A stretch of 64,000 nucleotides of DNA from Chryseobacterium camelliae (lineage in GTDB: Bacteria > Bacteroidota > Bacteroidia > Flavobacteriales > Weeksellaceae): positions 1,240,001-1,304,000 of the forward strand of contig NZ_JAUTAL010000001.1 in assembly GCF_030818575.1 (NCBI RefSeq). Reading direction: 5' to 3'. Below are positions 1-7,321 of the stretch, piece by piece. A program made the position numbers and the translations under genes. Under the pieces are notes generated by a model. It was not told where the DNA came from. It searched no databases and saw only the letters and a list, made by a program, of their open reading frames with translations. Positions within the stretch are counted from its first letter, which is position 1, and the number at the start of each line of letters is the position of its first letter.

Positions 1-10
1 ACTTCCTACA

Positions 11-1009
11 ATGAAAAGAGCTTCGATTAAAGACATAGCAAAATTGGCCGGTGTTTCTGTGGCAACGGTTTCCTATGTCCTGAACAAAAAAGAAGGAAGC
101 AGAATAGGGGAGGCTACCCGGGAAAAAATTTTAGAAATTGCTGAAACGATTAACTATATTCCCAATAAAATGGCCAGAGGTCTGAAAACCAGCAAGAGCA
201 AGCTTATCGGACTCATAGTAGCAGATATTTCCAATGACTTTTATTCCGGAATGGCCCGGTGTATCGAAGATGAAGCCATGAAACTCGGCTATACGCTCCT
301 GATTGGCAGCTCAGATGAAAATCCGAGTAAATTTAAAAAACTGACAGAACTTTTTTCAGAACAGCAGGTGGATGGGATGATCATCGCACCGGTAATGGAT
401 TCGGATGAGACGGTGCAGAAACTGGTGAATGATCAGTTCCCTGTAGTTACAGTCGACCGCTATCTTAAGGATACTGAAGTAGCAGGAGTCAGGATCAACA
501 ATGACGAGGTTTCAAAACAGGTCTGCAGTTTCCTTGCCGGAAAAAAATTTAAGGATATCGCTTATGTAGGATATGATACCCGACTGCCCCATCTGCTTGA
601 CAGACAGCAGGGATTCGAGCAGCAGAGCACCAAGAATGGTGTGGAGCTACAGGAAATCCTCGTGGGATTAGACAATATTGCCGGAGAAGTACATCAGGGT
701 CTTGACCGGTATTTTCAGAACAGCAGTAACAGGAAGGCCGTATATTTTTCCAGTAACAAGCTTGCTGTGGCAGGACTGGGCTATTTTATAAAAAATAATA
801 TCAGTGTTCCGGAGGATGTTTCCGTCATTGCCTTTGACGAAACAGATGCCTATTCACTTTTCCCTGTGGAGATAGATTATATTCAGCAGCCGCTGAACGA
901 AATGGCCAAAGCAGCAGTTCAGTTGCTGGATGAACAGATCGGAGGTCAATCTTTACAGCAAAGCATGATTTTTCAAGCCCGCTTAATTCATAAAAAATCT
1001 GTACGATAA
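11..1009 (+). CDS. LacI-family transcriptional regulator
   Basis: This 332-residue protein has the usual LacI layout. An N-terminal helix-turn-helix at about residues 5-24 (SIKDIAKLAGVSVATVS) and a hinge are followed by a periplasmic-binding-protein-like sugar sensor domain, with GLIVADISNDFYSGMA early in that domain and VSVIAFDETD near the end. It is the first gene of a co-directional set with a sugar kinase, MFS permease, porin and ketose epimerase, so it most likely senses the sugar or phosphate ester that these genes handle. A perfect 12-bp palindrome with a central CG lies between this gene and the kinase gene and is a good LacI-type operator. The start at position 11 fits the family N-terminus. 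Any promoter lies outside the window. The effector cannot be read from sequence. Confidence 0.93.
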   Translation: MKRASIKDIAKLAGVSVATVSYVLNKKEGSRIGEATREKILEIAETINYIPNKMARGLKTSKSKLIGLIVADISNDFYSGMARCIEDEAMKLGYTLLIGSSDENPSKFKKLTELFSEQQVDGMIIAPVMDSDETVQKLVNDQFPVVTVDRYLKDTEVAGVRINNDEVSKQVCSFLAGKKFKDIAYVGYDTRLPHLLDRQQGFEQQSTKNGVELQEILVGLDNIAGEVHQGLDRYFQNSSNRKAVYFSSNKLAVAGLGYFIKNNISVPEDVSVIAFDETDAYSLFPVEIDYIQQPLNEMAKAAVQLLDEQIGGQSLQQSMIFQARLIHKKSVR

Positions 1010-1027
1010 AATTTTTTACTATTTAAC

Positions 1028-1039
1028 TTAAACGTTTAA
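1028..1039. promoter_or_regulatory. Putative LacI-family operator
   Basis: The 12-mer TTAAACGTTTAA is a perfect palindrome centred on CG, as in known LacI/PurR/CcpA-family operators. It ends 3 bases before the ATG of the kinase gene and follows the lacI stop codon by 18 bases. The likely binder is the adjacent LacI protein, controlling the kinase, permease, porin and epimerase genes. This is inference from motif shape and position. Confidence 0.6.
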
Positions 1040-1042
1040 CCT

Positions 1043-1951
1043 ATGATTGAACAAAAACCTTACGTCGTTTGCTTCGGAGAAGTGCTCTGGGATATCTTTC
1101 CTCAGGGATCACGTGCTGGAGGCGCCCCTTTTAATGCAGCATACAATATCTATAAAAAGGGAATTGATGCAACAGTGCTCAGCAGGGTAGGCAACGATGA
1201 ACTCGGCGAAAAGCTGCTGAAACAGATCAGCGGCTGGGAAATGACCACAGACTTTATCCAGAAAGATACCCAGCATCCAACAAGTACCGTAATTGCCAGT
1301 ATAGACGATCATAATGAAGCCAGCTATGAAATCGTGAATCATGTAGCCTGGGATTATATTGATTTCCTTCCTGAGCATAAAAAACTGGTGTCGGAAGCGG
1401 GAGCTTTCGTCTTCGGGAGCCTTTCGGCCAGAAATGAAAAAACAAGGAATACATTATTCCAACTTCTTGAGCATGCAAAACTTAAGATTTTTGATGTGAA
1501 TTTCAGGCCGCCTTTCATTGATATTACAGTTGTTAAAGAACTTTTGCACCGTGCCGATATCGTTAAAATGAACAAAGCGGAGATGAGGAAAATCATGCAG
1601 TTCCTCAGCGAGGAATTTGAAAGTGAGGATGAAAGCGCATCATACCTGCAGGAACATTTCAATATCCAGGAAATTATCCTTACCAAAGGAAGCAAAGGCG
1701 CAAGGTATTTTAAAGGCAACAGAAATTACGGCTTTCCGGCCGTTCCCGTAACTATTGCAGATACTGTGGGAAGCGGTGACGCTTTCCTGGCGGGCTTCAT
1801 ATCCAAAAGAATCCTGAATGCGGGCCCCGAAGAGATTATGAACGAAGCAACTGCATTAGGCGCATTCATAACGTCAAAGCCGGGCGCTTGTCCGGATTAT
1901 GACGTTGAAGAATTTCAGAAGTTTAAGGCATCAAACATCCTATTAACCTAA
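1043..1951 (+). CDS. PfkB-family carbohydrate kinase, probable fructokinase
   Basis: The 302-residue protein is a ribokinase/PfkB-family sugar kinase. The N-terminal GEVLWDIFPQG and GGAPFNAA segments form the sugar site, and DTVGSGDAFLAGF near residues 240-252 is the family's C-terminal signature with the catalytic Asp and anion hole. Length and motifs match fructokinases (ATP + D-fructose to fructose 6-phosphate or a related ester). It is followed after 11 bases by an MFS sugar permease and is probably in one operon with it, the porin and the ketose 3-epimerase. Fructose made by the epimerase is the most economical substrate. Other ketohexoses or mannose cannot be excluded from sequence. Cytoplasmic. 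Confidence 0.88.
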   Translation: MIEQKPYVVCFGEVLWDIFPQGSRAGGAPFNAAYNIYKKGIDATVLSRVGNDELGEKLLKQISGWEMTTDFIQKDTQHPTSTVIASIDDHNEASYEIVNHVAWDYIDFLPEHKKLVSEAGAFVFGSLSARNEKTRNTLFQLLEHAKLKIFDVNFRPPFIDITVVKELLHRADIVKMNKAEMRKIMQFLSEEFESEDESASYLQEHFNIQEIILTKGSKGARYFKGNRNYGFPAVPVTIADTVGSGDAFLAGFISKRILNAGPEEIMNEATALGAFITSKPGACPDYDVEEFQKFKASNILLT

Positions 1952-1962
1952 CGGATCATCTT

Positions 1963-3210
1963 ATGAACTCAGCTAAATTTACCGAAAAAAAATATGTGAT
2001 CGTACTGGCATTCGTTACCTCACTCTTCTTTTTCTGGGCCATTGCCCTTACCATGGGGGATGTCCTGAACAAACACTTCCAGAATGTCCTTCATATTTCC
2101 AAGTCAAAGTCCGGGCTGGTGCAGCTGTCCATATTCGGTGCTTATGCCCTGATGGGGATTCCGGCAGGATATTTCATGAAAAGATTCGGATATAAAATGG
2201 GCGTTATTTTGGGACTGGTGCTGTTCGCCGGCGGATGTTTCCTGTTTGTTCCTGCAGCCAACCATGCTTCATTCGATTTCTTCAGAATAGCCCTGTTTAT
2301 TTTGGCTTTGGGAATGGCTACCCTTGAAACGGTTGCCCATCCTTTTGTCGCTGCCCTGGGGAATGAAAAAACGAGTGACCAGAGGGTTAATTTTGCACAG
2401 TCTTTCAATGGTCTAGGTGCTATTGTCGGGCCGCTTTTAGGAGGAGTGTTCATTTTCGGAGGAGCAGGTGATGACCATTCATTGGATTCTGTAAAAAGCC
2501 TGTATACGTGTATCGGGATTGTTATCCTTTTCCTGGCCATTACTTTTTCATTTATAAAAGTACCGAGCCTCAAAGATCCCCACGCTGAAGAAGCTGAATT
2601 GCTGGACCATGCCGCAGGTAATGATGCCGGGGTACCAGAAAGCAATCCTGATGCTCCGTTATGGAAACAAAGGCATTTTATCTGGGCTGTTATCGCACAG
2701 TTTTTCAATATTGCAGCACAGGGAGGTACTTGGGCTTTCTTTATCAATTACGGTGTAGAAAAAATGCACCTTCAGGAGACCCAGGCATCGTATTACTTTT
2801 CCTTAAGCATGGCTATGATGATGATCGGAAGGTTTATCGGGACTTTTCTGATGCGGTATATTGCACCCAATAAGCTGCTGGCGATTTTCACGGCCTGCAA
2901 CATTGTGCTGTGCCTGATCATTTCGCAGAGCTTTGGATGGGTATCGTTTGTCAGCCTTATTATGCTGAACCTGTTCCTGAGCGTGATGTATCCGACTATC
3001 TTCAGCCTTGGTCTAAAGAGACTCGGCAGCAAAGTTCAGCAGGCTTCCTCATTCCTGGTAATGGCGATGTTCGGAGGAGCTGTCTTTCCGCCGCTTATGG
3101 GACGTATAGCAGAAACTGATGTAGCTCATGCTTATTTACTGCCGATCATCTGTTACGTTATTATCATTCTGTTTGCTTTAAAATATTACCGTCCTAAAAC
3201 CCTGAAGTAA
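1963..3210 (+). CDS. MFS sugar permease, FucP/GluP-type
   Basis: This 415-residue integral membrane protein has about 12 hydrophobic segments and resembles the fucose/glucose-galactose permease branch of the major facilitator superfamily (sugar:H+ symport across the inner membrane). Typical segments are FFFWAIALTMGDVLNKHFQ in helix 1 and GIPAGYFMKRFGYKMG in the first cytoplasmic loop. A hydrophilic central loop near residues 205-230 separates the two six-helix halves. It lies 11 bases after the sugar kinase and 4 bases before the porin gene, so outer-membrane and inner-membrane uptake are encoded together. The exact sugar is not identifiable, but the operon context suggests a ketohexose. Confidence 0.9.
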   Translation: MNSAKFTEKKYVIVLAFVTSLFFFWAIALTMGDVLNKHFQNVLHISKSKSGLVQLSIFGAYALMGIPAGYFMKRFGYKMGVILGLVLFAGGCFLFVPAANHASFDFFRIALFILALGMATLETVAHPFVAALGNEKTSDQRVNFAQSFNGLGAIVGPLLGGVFIFGGAGDDHSLDSVKSLYTCIGIVILFLAITFSFIKVPSLKDPHAEEAELLDHAAGNDAGVPESNPDAPLWKQRHFIWAVIAQFFNIAAQGGTWAFFINYGVEKMHLQETQASYYFSLSMAMMMIGRFIGTFLMRYIAPNKLLAIFTACNIVLCLIISQSFGWVSFVSLIMLNLFLSVMYPTIFSLGLKRLGSKVQQASSFLVMAMFGGAVFPPLMGRIAETDVAHAYLLPIICYVIIILFALKYYRPKTLK

Positions 3211-3214
3211 TCCG

Positions 3215-4618
3215 ATGAAACATATTATGTTTAAAGGCTGCCTGGCTATTGTATTGCTGATCAGCCAGGTTGCCTATGCCCAGATTGTCATTACCAATAA
3301 GAAATTTTCTTTCGGAACGACAGGAAGAATAGGAGCCGGATATTCACCCAATGCGGATGGGAAAACAGGCCGTCAGCTGAATCTGAACAATCAGGGATCA
3401 CTGGGGGGAAGGATGGATCAGGGGGATTATGTGGATTTCCTGCCTGCTTTCCACTTTACACCGGTAGCAGGAGGAGACAGTTCCCGAAGCACCAAAATAG
3501 ACATGCAGGCCAGGCTTAGCTTTTATTCCGGAGGAACATTTCTTGGAAATGTGGACACCAAATCCAACCAGGGAATGATCGTCGCTTTACCGGAAGCTTT
3601 CGTAGAAGCCAGAAATATCATGGGAAGTGACTGGGATGTATGGGCCGGTTCAAGATGGCTGAGATATGACGACATCCATATTGCCGATTATTTCTATTTT
3701 GATGACCATTCGGCGACGGGTTGGGGAGTAAAACATAAGAACACAAGATTTTCTATGTTCTTCCCGGCAGTGATTGATACGGCATCGAGCAATTCAACGC
3801 CGTACTCGTACACCAATATCATCAGCGGAGCCAAAAACCTGATCTACCGTCAACGGGAAGTTTTTGTCCTGGAACATACCCTTCCGTTTAAAAATAACAG
3901 CCTGAAACTGCTGGCAGAATTCCACCATGTGGACAATACAGGAAAAAATGCCGTAGAACAATATCCGTCAGATAACGGATGGGTGATCGGTGCGAAGCTT
4001 AATACCGGAATAAAGACAGCTCTTCCGGGATCCTTCAATCAGTTCTCTGTACGGTATGGAACCGGAATAGCTAATGGTGGTGATAACGGAAATACCCAGA
4101 CTTGGAGGACCTATGGAGCTCCGGATGCGCAGACGCAAACGTATAAGGGAGCCTATTCCTTTACCGCGGTTGAACATGTGCTGTTCAATATTTCAAACCG
4201 GTGGTCATTGAACGGATATGCTGTTTTTACCGCCAGTAAAGGCGGAGCAGACAGCAATGATAAGGCTGTTGACTACTATAAAAGGGATATTTTTAATAAA
4301 AAATCCGAGTTCAATACAGGGGTGAGGGCAACGTACTACTTCAACAACTGGTTCCATATCCTGTCTGAACTTCATTATGGAGTCCGGAAAAACGGAACCC
4401 AGGATCCGGCTTCCATGGTGAAGCTTGTGCTGGCTCCTACTATTGTTCCTACTGCTGAAAGAAGTGTTTGGGCAAGACCGCACATCAGGCTGATCGCCGA
4501 GCTTTCCCGGTACAATGATGAAGCGATGAAAACCCTTTACTCGCCTTTTCTCCAACATTCCGGTGCTAAAAGATACGGAACGTATCTGGGTGTAAGAACA
4601 GAATGGTGGGTGTTTTAG
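3215..4618 (+). CDS. LamB-like carbohydrate porin
   Basis: The 467-residue protein begins with a signal peptide (cleavage after about AYAQ) and ends in W-W-V-F, the terminal aromatic expected of an outer-membrane beta-barrel. The segment DVWAGSRWLRYDDIHIADYF resembles the LamB/maltoporin stretch in which the protein is described as having a WAG-R motif followed by HD-H and an aromatic DFYY-like run. Alternating hydrophobic residues and many Gly/aromatic girdle positions fit a barrel throughout. It is separated from the permease by 4 bases and so probably cotranscribed. The role is passive diffusion of a sugar across the outer membrane, without a TonB partner. Substrate specificity is unknown. 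Confidence 0.78.
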   Translation: MKHIMFKGCLAIVLLISQVAYAQIVITNKKFSFGTTGRIGAGYSPNADGKTGRQLNLNNQGSLGGRMDQGDYVDFLPAFHFTPVAGGDSSRSTKIDMQARLSFYSGGTFLGNVDTKSNQGMIVALPEAFVEARNIMGSDWDVWAGSRWLRYDDIHIADYFYFDDHSATGWGVKHKNTRFSMFFPAVIDTASSNSTPYSYTNIISGAKNLIYRQREVFVLEHTLPFKNNSLKLLAEFHHVDNTGKNAVEQYPSDNGWVIGAKLNTGIKTALPGSFNQFSVRYGTGIANGGDNGNTQTWRTYGAPDAQTQTYKGAYSFTAVEHVLFNISNRWSLNGYAVFTASKGGADSNDKAVDYYKRDIFNKKSEFNTGVRATYYFNNWFHILSELHYGVRKNGTQDPASMVKLVLAPTIVPTAERSVWARPHIRLIAELSRYNDEAMKTLYSPFLQHSGAKRYGTYLGVRTEWWVF

Positions 4619-4697
4619 AGCATAAGCTAAAAAGCAAATAAGCGAATAGGCTACTTAACAAATTTGCTGATCGATAAATAAACCAAAAAATAATAGT

Positions 4698-5537
4698 ATG
4701 GACATACAATTCGGGGCTTCGCTGCTCTCATGGATCACACCGGTCTGGACGCCTGAAGCAGGAAAATACGCCATAGAAAAGACGGCACATGCAGGATTTG
4801 ACCTGATTGAAATCCTGCTTCCCCCTTCTATGGATTTCAATGCGGCTGAAGTTAAAAAACAGCTCGACTCTCATCATTTAAATGTGGTCTGCTCCCTGAA
4901 CCTGCCCAAAGAAGCCCATATTGCTTTTTATCCTGAGCGTGCTGAACAACTGATAAAAAGGGCCATCGATATTACGGCGGCACTCGAATCTGATCTGCTG
5001 GGTGGTGTGCTGCATGGAGGCATCGGTGTTTTTTCCGGAAATCCATTGACGGATCAGGAAGCTGGCATCATTACGGAAGTCTGGAGCCACGCAGCAGATT
5101 ATGCCCGGGAAAAAGGCGTTGGAATCGCCATTGAACCCATTAACCGGTATGAGAGCTATGTCTGCAACACTGCGCAGAATGTCCTTGATCTGATCAATGC
5201 TGCAGGAAAAGACAACCTCTTTGTGCACCTTGATACATTTCATATGAATATTGAGGAGAATAATTTTTATGATCCCATCATGAAAGCAGGGGATAAGCTG
5301 AAGCATATCCATATGACAGAATCACATCGCGGAATGCTGGGGGAAGGCACCGTCAACTGGGATGAATTGTTCAGCGCACTGAAAGCCATTGATTTTAAAG
5401 GAAACCTGGTGCTCGAAAATTTTTCATCATCCGTTCCCGGAATGCAGCAGATGGTTTCCTTATGGCAAACATCTCCATATGATGCGGATGAGCTTGCCGC
5501 AGGAAGCCTGGAATTTATGAAATCGAACTGCCTTTAG
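4698..5537 (+). CDS. Ketose 3-epimerase (allulose/tagatose epimerase type), TIM barrel
   Basis: The 279-residue protein is a xylose-isomerase-like TIM barrel. The four metal/catalytic residues of D-tagatose/D-psicose 3-epimerases are visible: E146 in AIEPINRYES, D179 in HLDTFHMNIEE, H205 in KHIHMTESHRG and E240 in LVLENF. The EPINRYE and DTFHMNIEE blocks are diagnostic of this family rather than of endonuclease IV or inosose dehydratase. The reaction is reversible C3 epimerisation of a ketohexose using a divalent metal in the cytoplasm. It lies 79 bases after the porin gene, so it probably belongs to the same operon, though a separate transcript is possible. With the fructokinase it would convert allulose to fructose and then to a phosphate ester. 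Confidence 0.85.
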   Translation: MDIQFGASLLSWITPVWTPEAGKYAIEKTAHAGFDLIEILLPPSMDFNAAEVKKQLDSHHLNVVCSLNLPKEAHIAFYPERAEQLIKRAIDITAALESDLLGGVLHGGIGVFSGNPLTDQEAGIITEVWSHAADYAREKGVGIAIEPINRYESYVCNTAQNVLDLINAAGKDNLFVHLDTFHMNIEENNFYDPIMKAGDKLKHIHMTESHRGMLGEGTVNWDELFSALKAIDFKGNLVLENFSSSVPGMQQMVSLWQTSPYDADELAAGSLEFMKSNCL

Positions 5538-5589
5538 TTTTTACCCGGTAAAACCGGACTTAATTTCAGGAGACCAATTTTGTTTTTCT

Positions 5590-5597
5590 TAACTTTG
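5590..5597 (+). promoter_or_regulatory. -7 box for era
   Basis: TAACTTTG matches the Bacteroidota -7 consensus TAnnTTTG and lies 21 bases before the era ATG, which would give a leader of about 15 bases. No good -33 TTG at the standard distance was seen, so this rests on the -7 element alone. Confidence 0.45.
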
Positions 5598-5618
5598 CAG
5601 CTCACAATATAATTTTTT

Positions 5619-6494
5619 ATGCACAAAGCAGGATTTGTAAATATAGTGGGTAAGCCCAATGCCGGAAAATCTACCTTGCTCAACCAGTTGATGGGGGAGA
5701 AACTGGCGATTGTTACGCAGAAGGCTCAGACCACAAGACACAGGATTTTCGGAATTTATAATGAAGAGGATCTGCAGATCGTATTTTCGGATACACCAGG
5801 AGTACTGGACCCGAAATACGGGCTTCAAGAAAAAATGATGGATTTTGTAAAGGATTCCCTGCAGGATGCGGATGTATTCTTATTTATCGTTGATGTTACA
5901 GATAAAGCAGAGCCTTCAGAATTCCTGATTGAAAAACTCAACAAGATTCCTGTACCTGTACTGCTCCTGCTTAATAAAGTGGATCAGACTGATCAGGAGG
6001 GTCTTGAAAAACTGGTTGAAGAATGGCACAGCAGGATTCCAAAAGCGGAAATTCTTCCTATATCTGCACTGAATGCTTTCAACACGGATATCATCCTTCC
6101 CAAGCTGAAATCCATGCTTCCTGAAAACCCGCCTTATTATGATAAAGACCAGTATACAGACAAGCCGGAAAGATTCTTCGTGAATGAAGCCATCCGTGAG
6201 AAAATCCTGCTGAATTATGAAAAAGAGATTCCTTATTCCGTAGAAGTGGTCACTGAGCAGTTCAAGGAAAAGGAGGGGATTATTTTCATCGATTCCATCA
6301 TTTATGTGGAACGGGATACTCAGAAGGGGATCATCATTGGTCATAAAGGGGAAGCCATTAAGAAAGTGGGAACAGAAGCCCGACTGGACCTTGAAAAGTT
6401 CTTTAATAAAAAGATCCACCTGAACCTTTTTGTGAAAGTGAAAAAAGACTGGAGGAAAAACGACCGGGATCTGAAGAATTTCGGCTACAGGTAG
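5619..6494 (+). CDS. era: GTPase Era
   Basis: The 291-residue protein has the full Era pattern: G1 GKPNAGKST at about residues 11-19, a TTRHR switch I region, G3 DTPG, G4 NKVD, G5 SAL, and a C-terminal KH RNA-binding domain with VIYVERDTQKGIIIGHKGEAIKKVG. Era binds 16S rRNA near its 3' end and is essential for 30S subunit maturation. Length is standard for the family. It has its own -7 box and appears monocistronic. It is unrelated in function to the sugar operon upstream. Confidence 0.97.
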   Translation: MHKAGFVNIVGKPNAGKSTLLNQLMGEKLAIVTQKAQTTRHRIFGIYNEEDLQIVFSDTPGVLDPKYGLQEKMMDFVKDSLQDADVFLFIVDVTDKAEPSEFLIEKLNKIPVPVLLLLNKVDQTDQEGLEKLVEEWHSRIPKAEILPISALNAFNTDIILPKLKSMLPENPPYYDKDQYTDKPERFFVNEAIREKILLNYEKEIPYSVEVVTEQFKEKEGIIFIDSIIYVERDTQKGIIIGHKGEAIKKVGTEARLDLEKFFNKKIHLNLFVKVKKDWRKNDRDLKNFGYR

Positions 6495-6560
6495 ACTAAA
6501 CTGCCTGATATCCCGTTCTAATAAAAGATTTTTCGCTATCTTTAATCAAATTTTAGCTTA

Positions 6561-6989
6561 ATGAACTCTTTAAACACGGCAAACTCCAATTCAGTTGTAA
6601 AAGATATTATTTTATTGGCAGTGAGGGTATTTATCGGCTTTGCTATGCTCTCGCACGGATTTCCCAAGCTCCAGATGCTTATTGAAGGCAAAACAGATTT
6701 CTATAACTTCCTGGGAATGGGGCCGCAGGTTACTCTGGGCCTTACGGTGTTTGCTGAGTTTGTCTGCTCGATCCTGCTTATCCTGGGCCTGTTTTCCAGG
6801 ATTGCTTTAGGGTTTCAGATCTTTACGATGCTGATTGCAGGGTTTGTGGTTCATTCAGCCGATCCTTTTGAAAAACAGGAAATGAGCTTGGTTTACCTCT
6901 CCATCTATCTGATGCTGATGGTATTCGGGGCCGGTAAGTTTTCAGTAGATCATATGATTGAAAAAAGAAAAAGAGCCAGTGACTGGTGA
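6561..6989 (+). CDS. DoxX-family membrane protein
   Basis: The 142-residue protein has four predicted transmembrane helices and the DoxX-family N-terminal pattern RVFIGFAMLSHGFPKLQ, followed by LGLTVFAEFVCSILLILGLFSRIA. Bacterial DoxX proteins are small inner-membrane proteins of poorly defined role, sometimes linked to redox or thiol stress. It follows era by 66 bases and is followed by a strong terminator. A TATCTTTA sequence about 20 bases before the ATG may be a weak -7 box, so a separate transcript from era is possible. No specific function can be assigned. Confidence 0.88.
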   Translation: MNSLNTANSNSVVKDIILLAVRVFIGFAMLSHGFPKLQMLIEGKTDFYNFLGMGPQVTLGLTVFAEFVCSILLILGLFSRIALGFQIFTMLIAGFVVHSADPFEKQEMSLVYLSIYLMLMVFGAGKFSVDHMIEKRKRASDW

Positions 6990-7007
6990 TCCGTTTTAAA
7001 ATATAAG

Positions 7008-7035
7008 CAGCAGGGTTTTTCCCTGCTGTTTTTTT
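7008..7035 (+). terminator. Rho-independent terminator after the DoxX gene
   Basis: An 8-bp perfect stem (CAGCAGGG pairing with CCCTGCTG) with a TTTTT loop is followed by a run of T. It lies 19 bases after the DoxX stop codon. The rest of the 332-base gap to 7321 holds no convincing gene; it is AT-rich and contains only the peptidase promoter near its end. Confidence 0.88.
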
Positions 7036-7272
7036 ATGCTCTATAGAATGACAGATTAAGGCTGGAAGCATGAGTATTTCTTCCCATCATTTTGAAGCTG
7101 GTTGGTTGCCTGGTTTGCTCTGATCATATGCTCGTTTCACAAACTCTTTGTATTAAAATGAAAGAAACATCTTTCGGGATCCCGATTCAAATTAAAACCA
7201 TCTTTTGTTTCACTGCCAATAGATCACAGTTTTTCGCATCGTCTTTATATCTGCTGAATCTCATCTCCTCTA

Positions 7273-7303
7273 TTGCTGTTCGCCATAAAATTCATTAAAT
7301 TCG
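7273..7303 (+). promoter_or_regulatory. Putative promoter of the S9 peptidase gene
   Basis: TTG at 7273-7275 and TAAATTCG at 7296-7303 fit the Bacteroidota -33/-7 layout, with a 20-base spacer and one mismatch to TAnnTTTG. Transcription would begin at about 7309, which makes 7322 rather than 7304 the start codon of the peptidase. Confidence 0.4.
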
Positions 7304-7321
7304 TTGCAAAAGAAGATCGTA

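Noticed and set aside
1109..1719. Several long antisense ORFs over the kinase, porin, uronate and glycosidase genes
   Set aside because: They mirror real genes, lack family motifs and are expected from codon bias in these genes.
7092..7298. A 68-residue ORF between the DoxX and S9 peptidase genes
   Set aside because: It lacks family resemblance and looks like chance coding in AT-rich DNA after a terminator.
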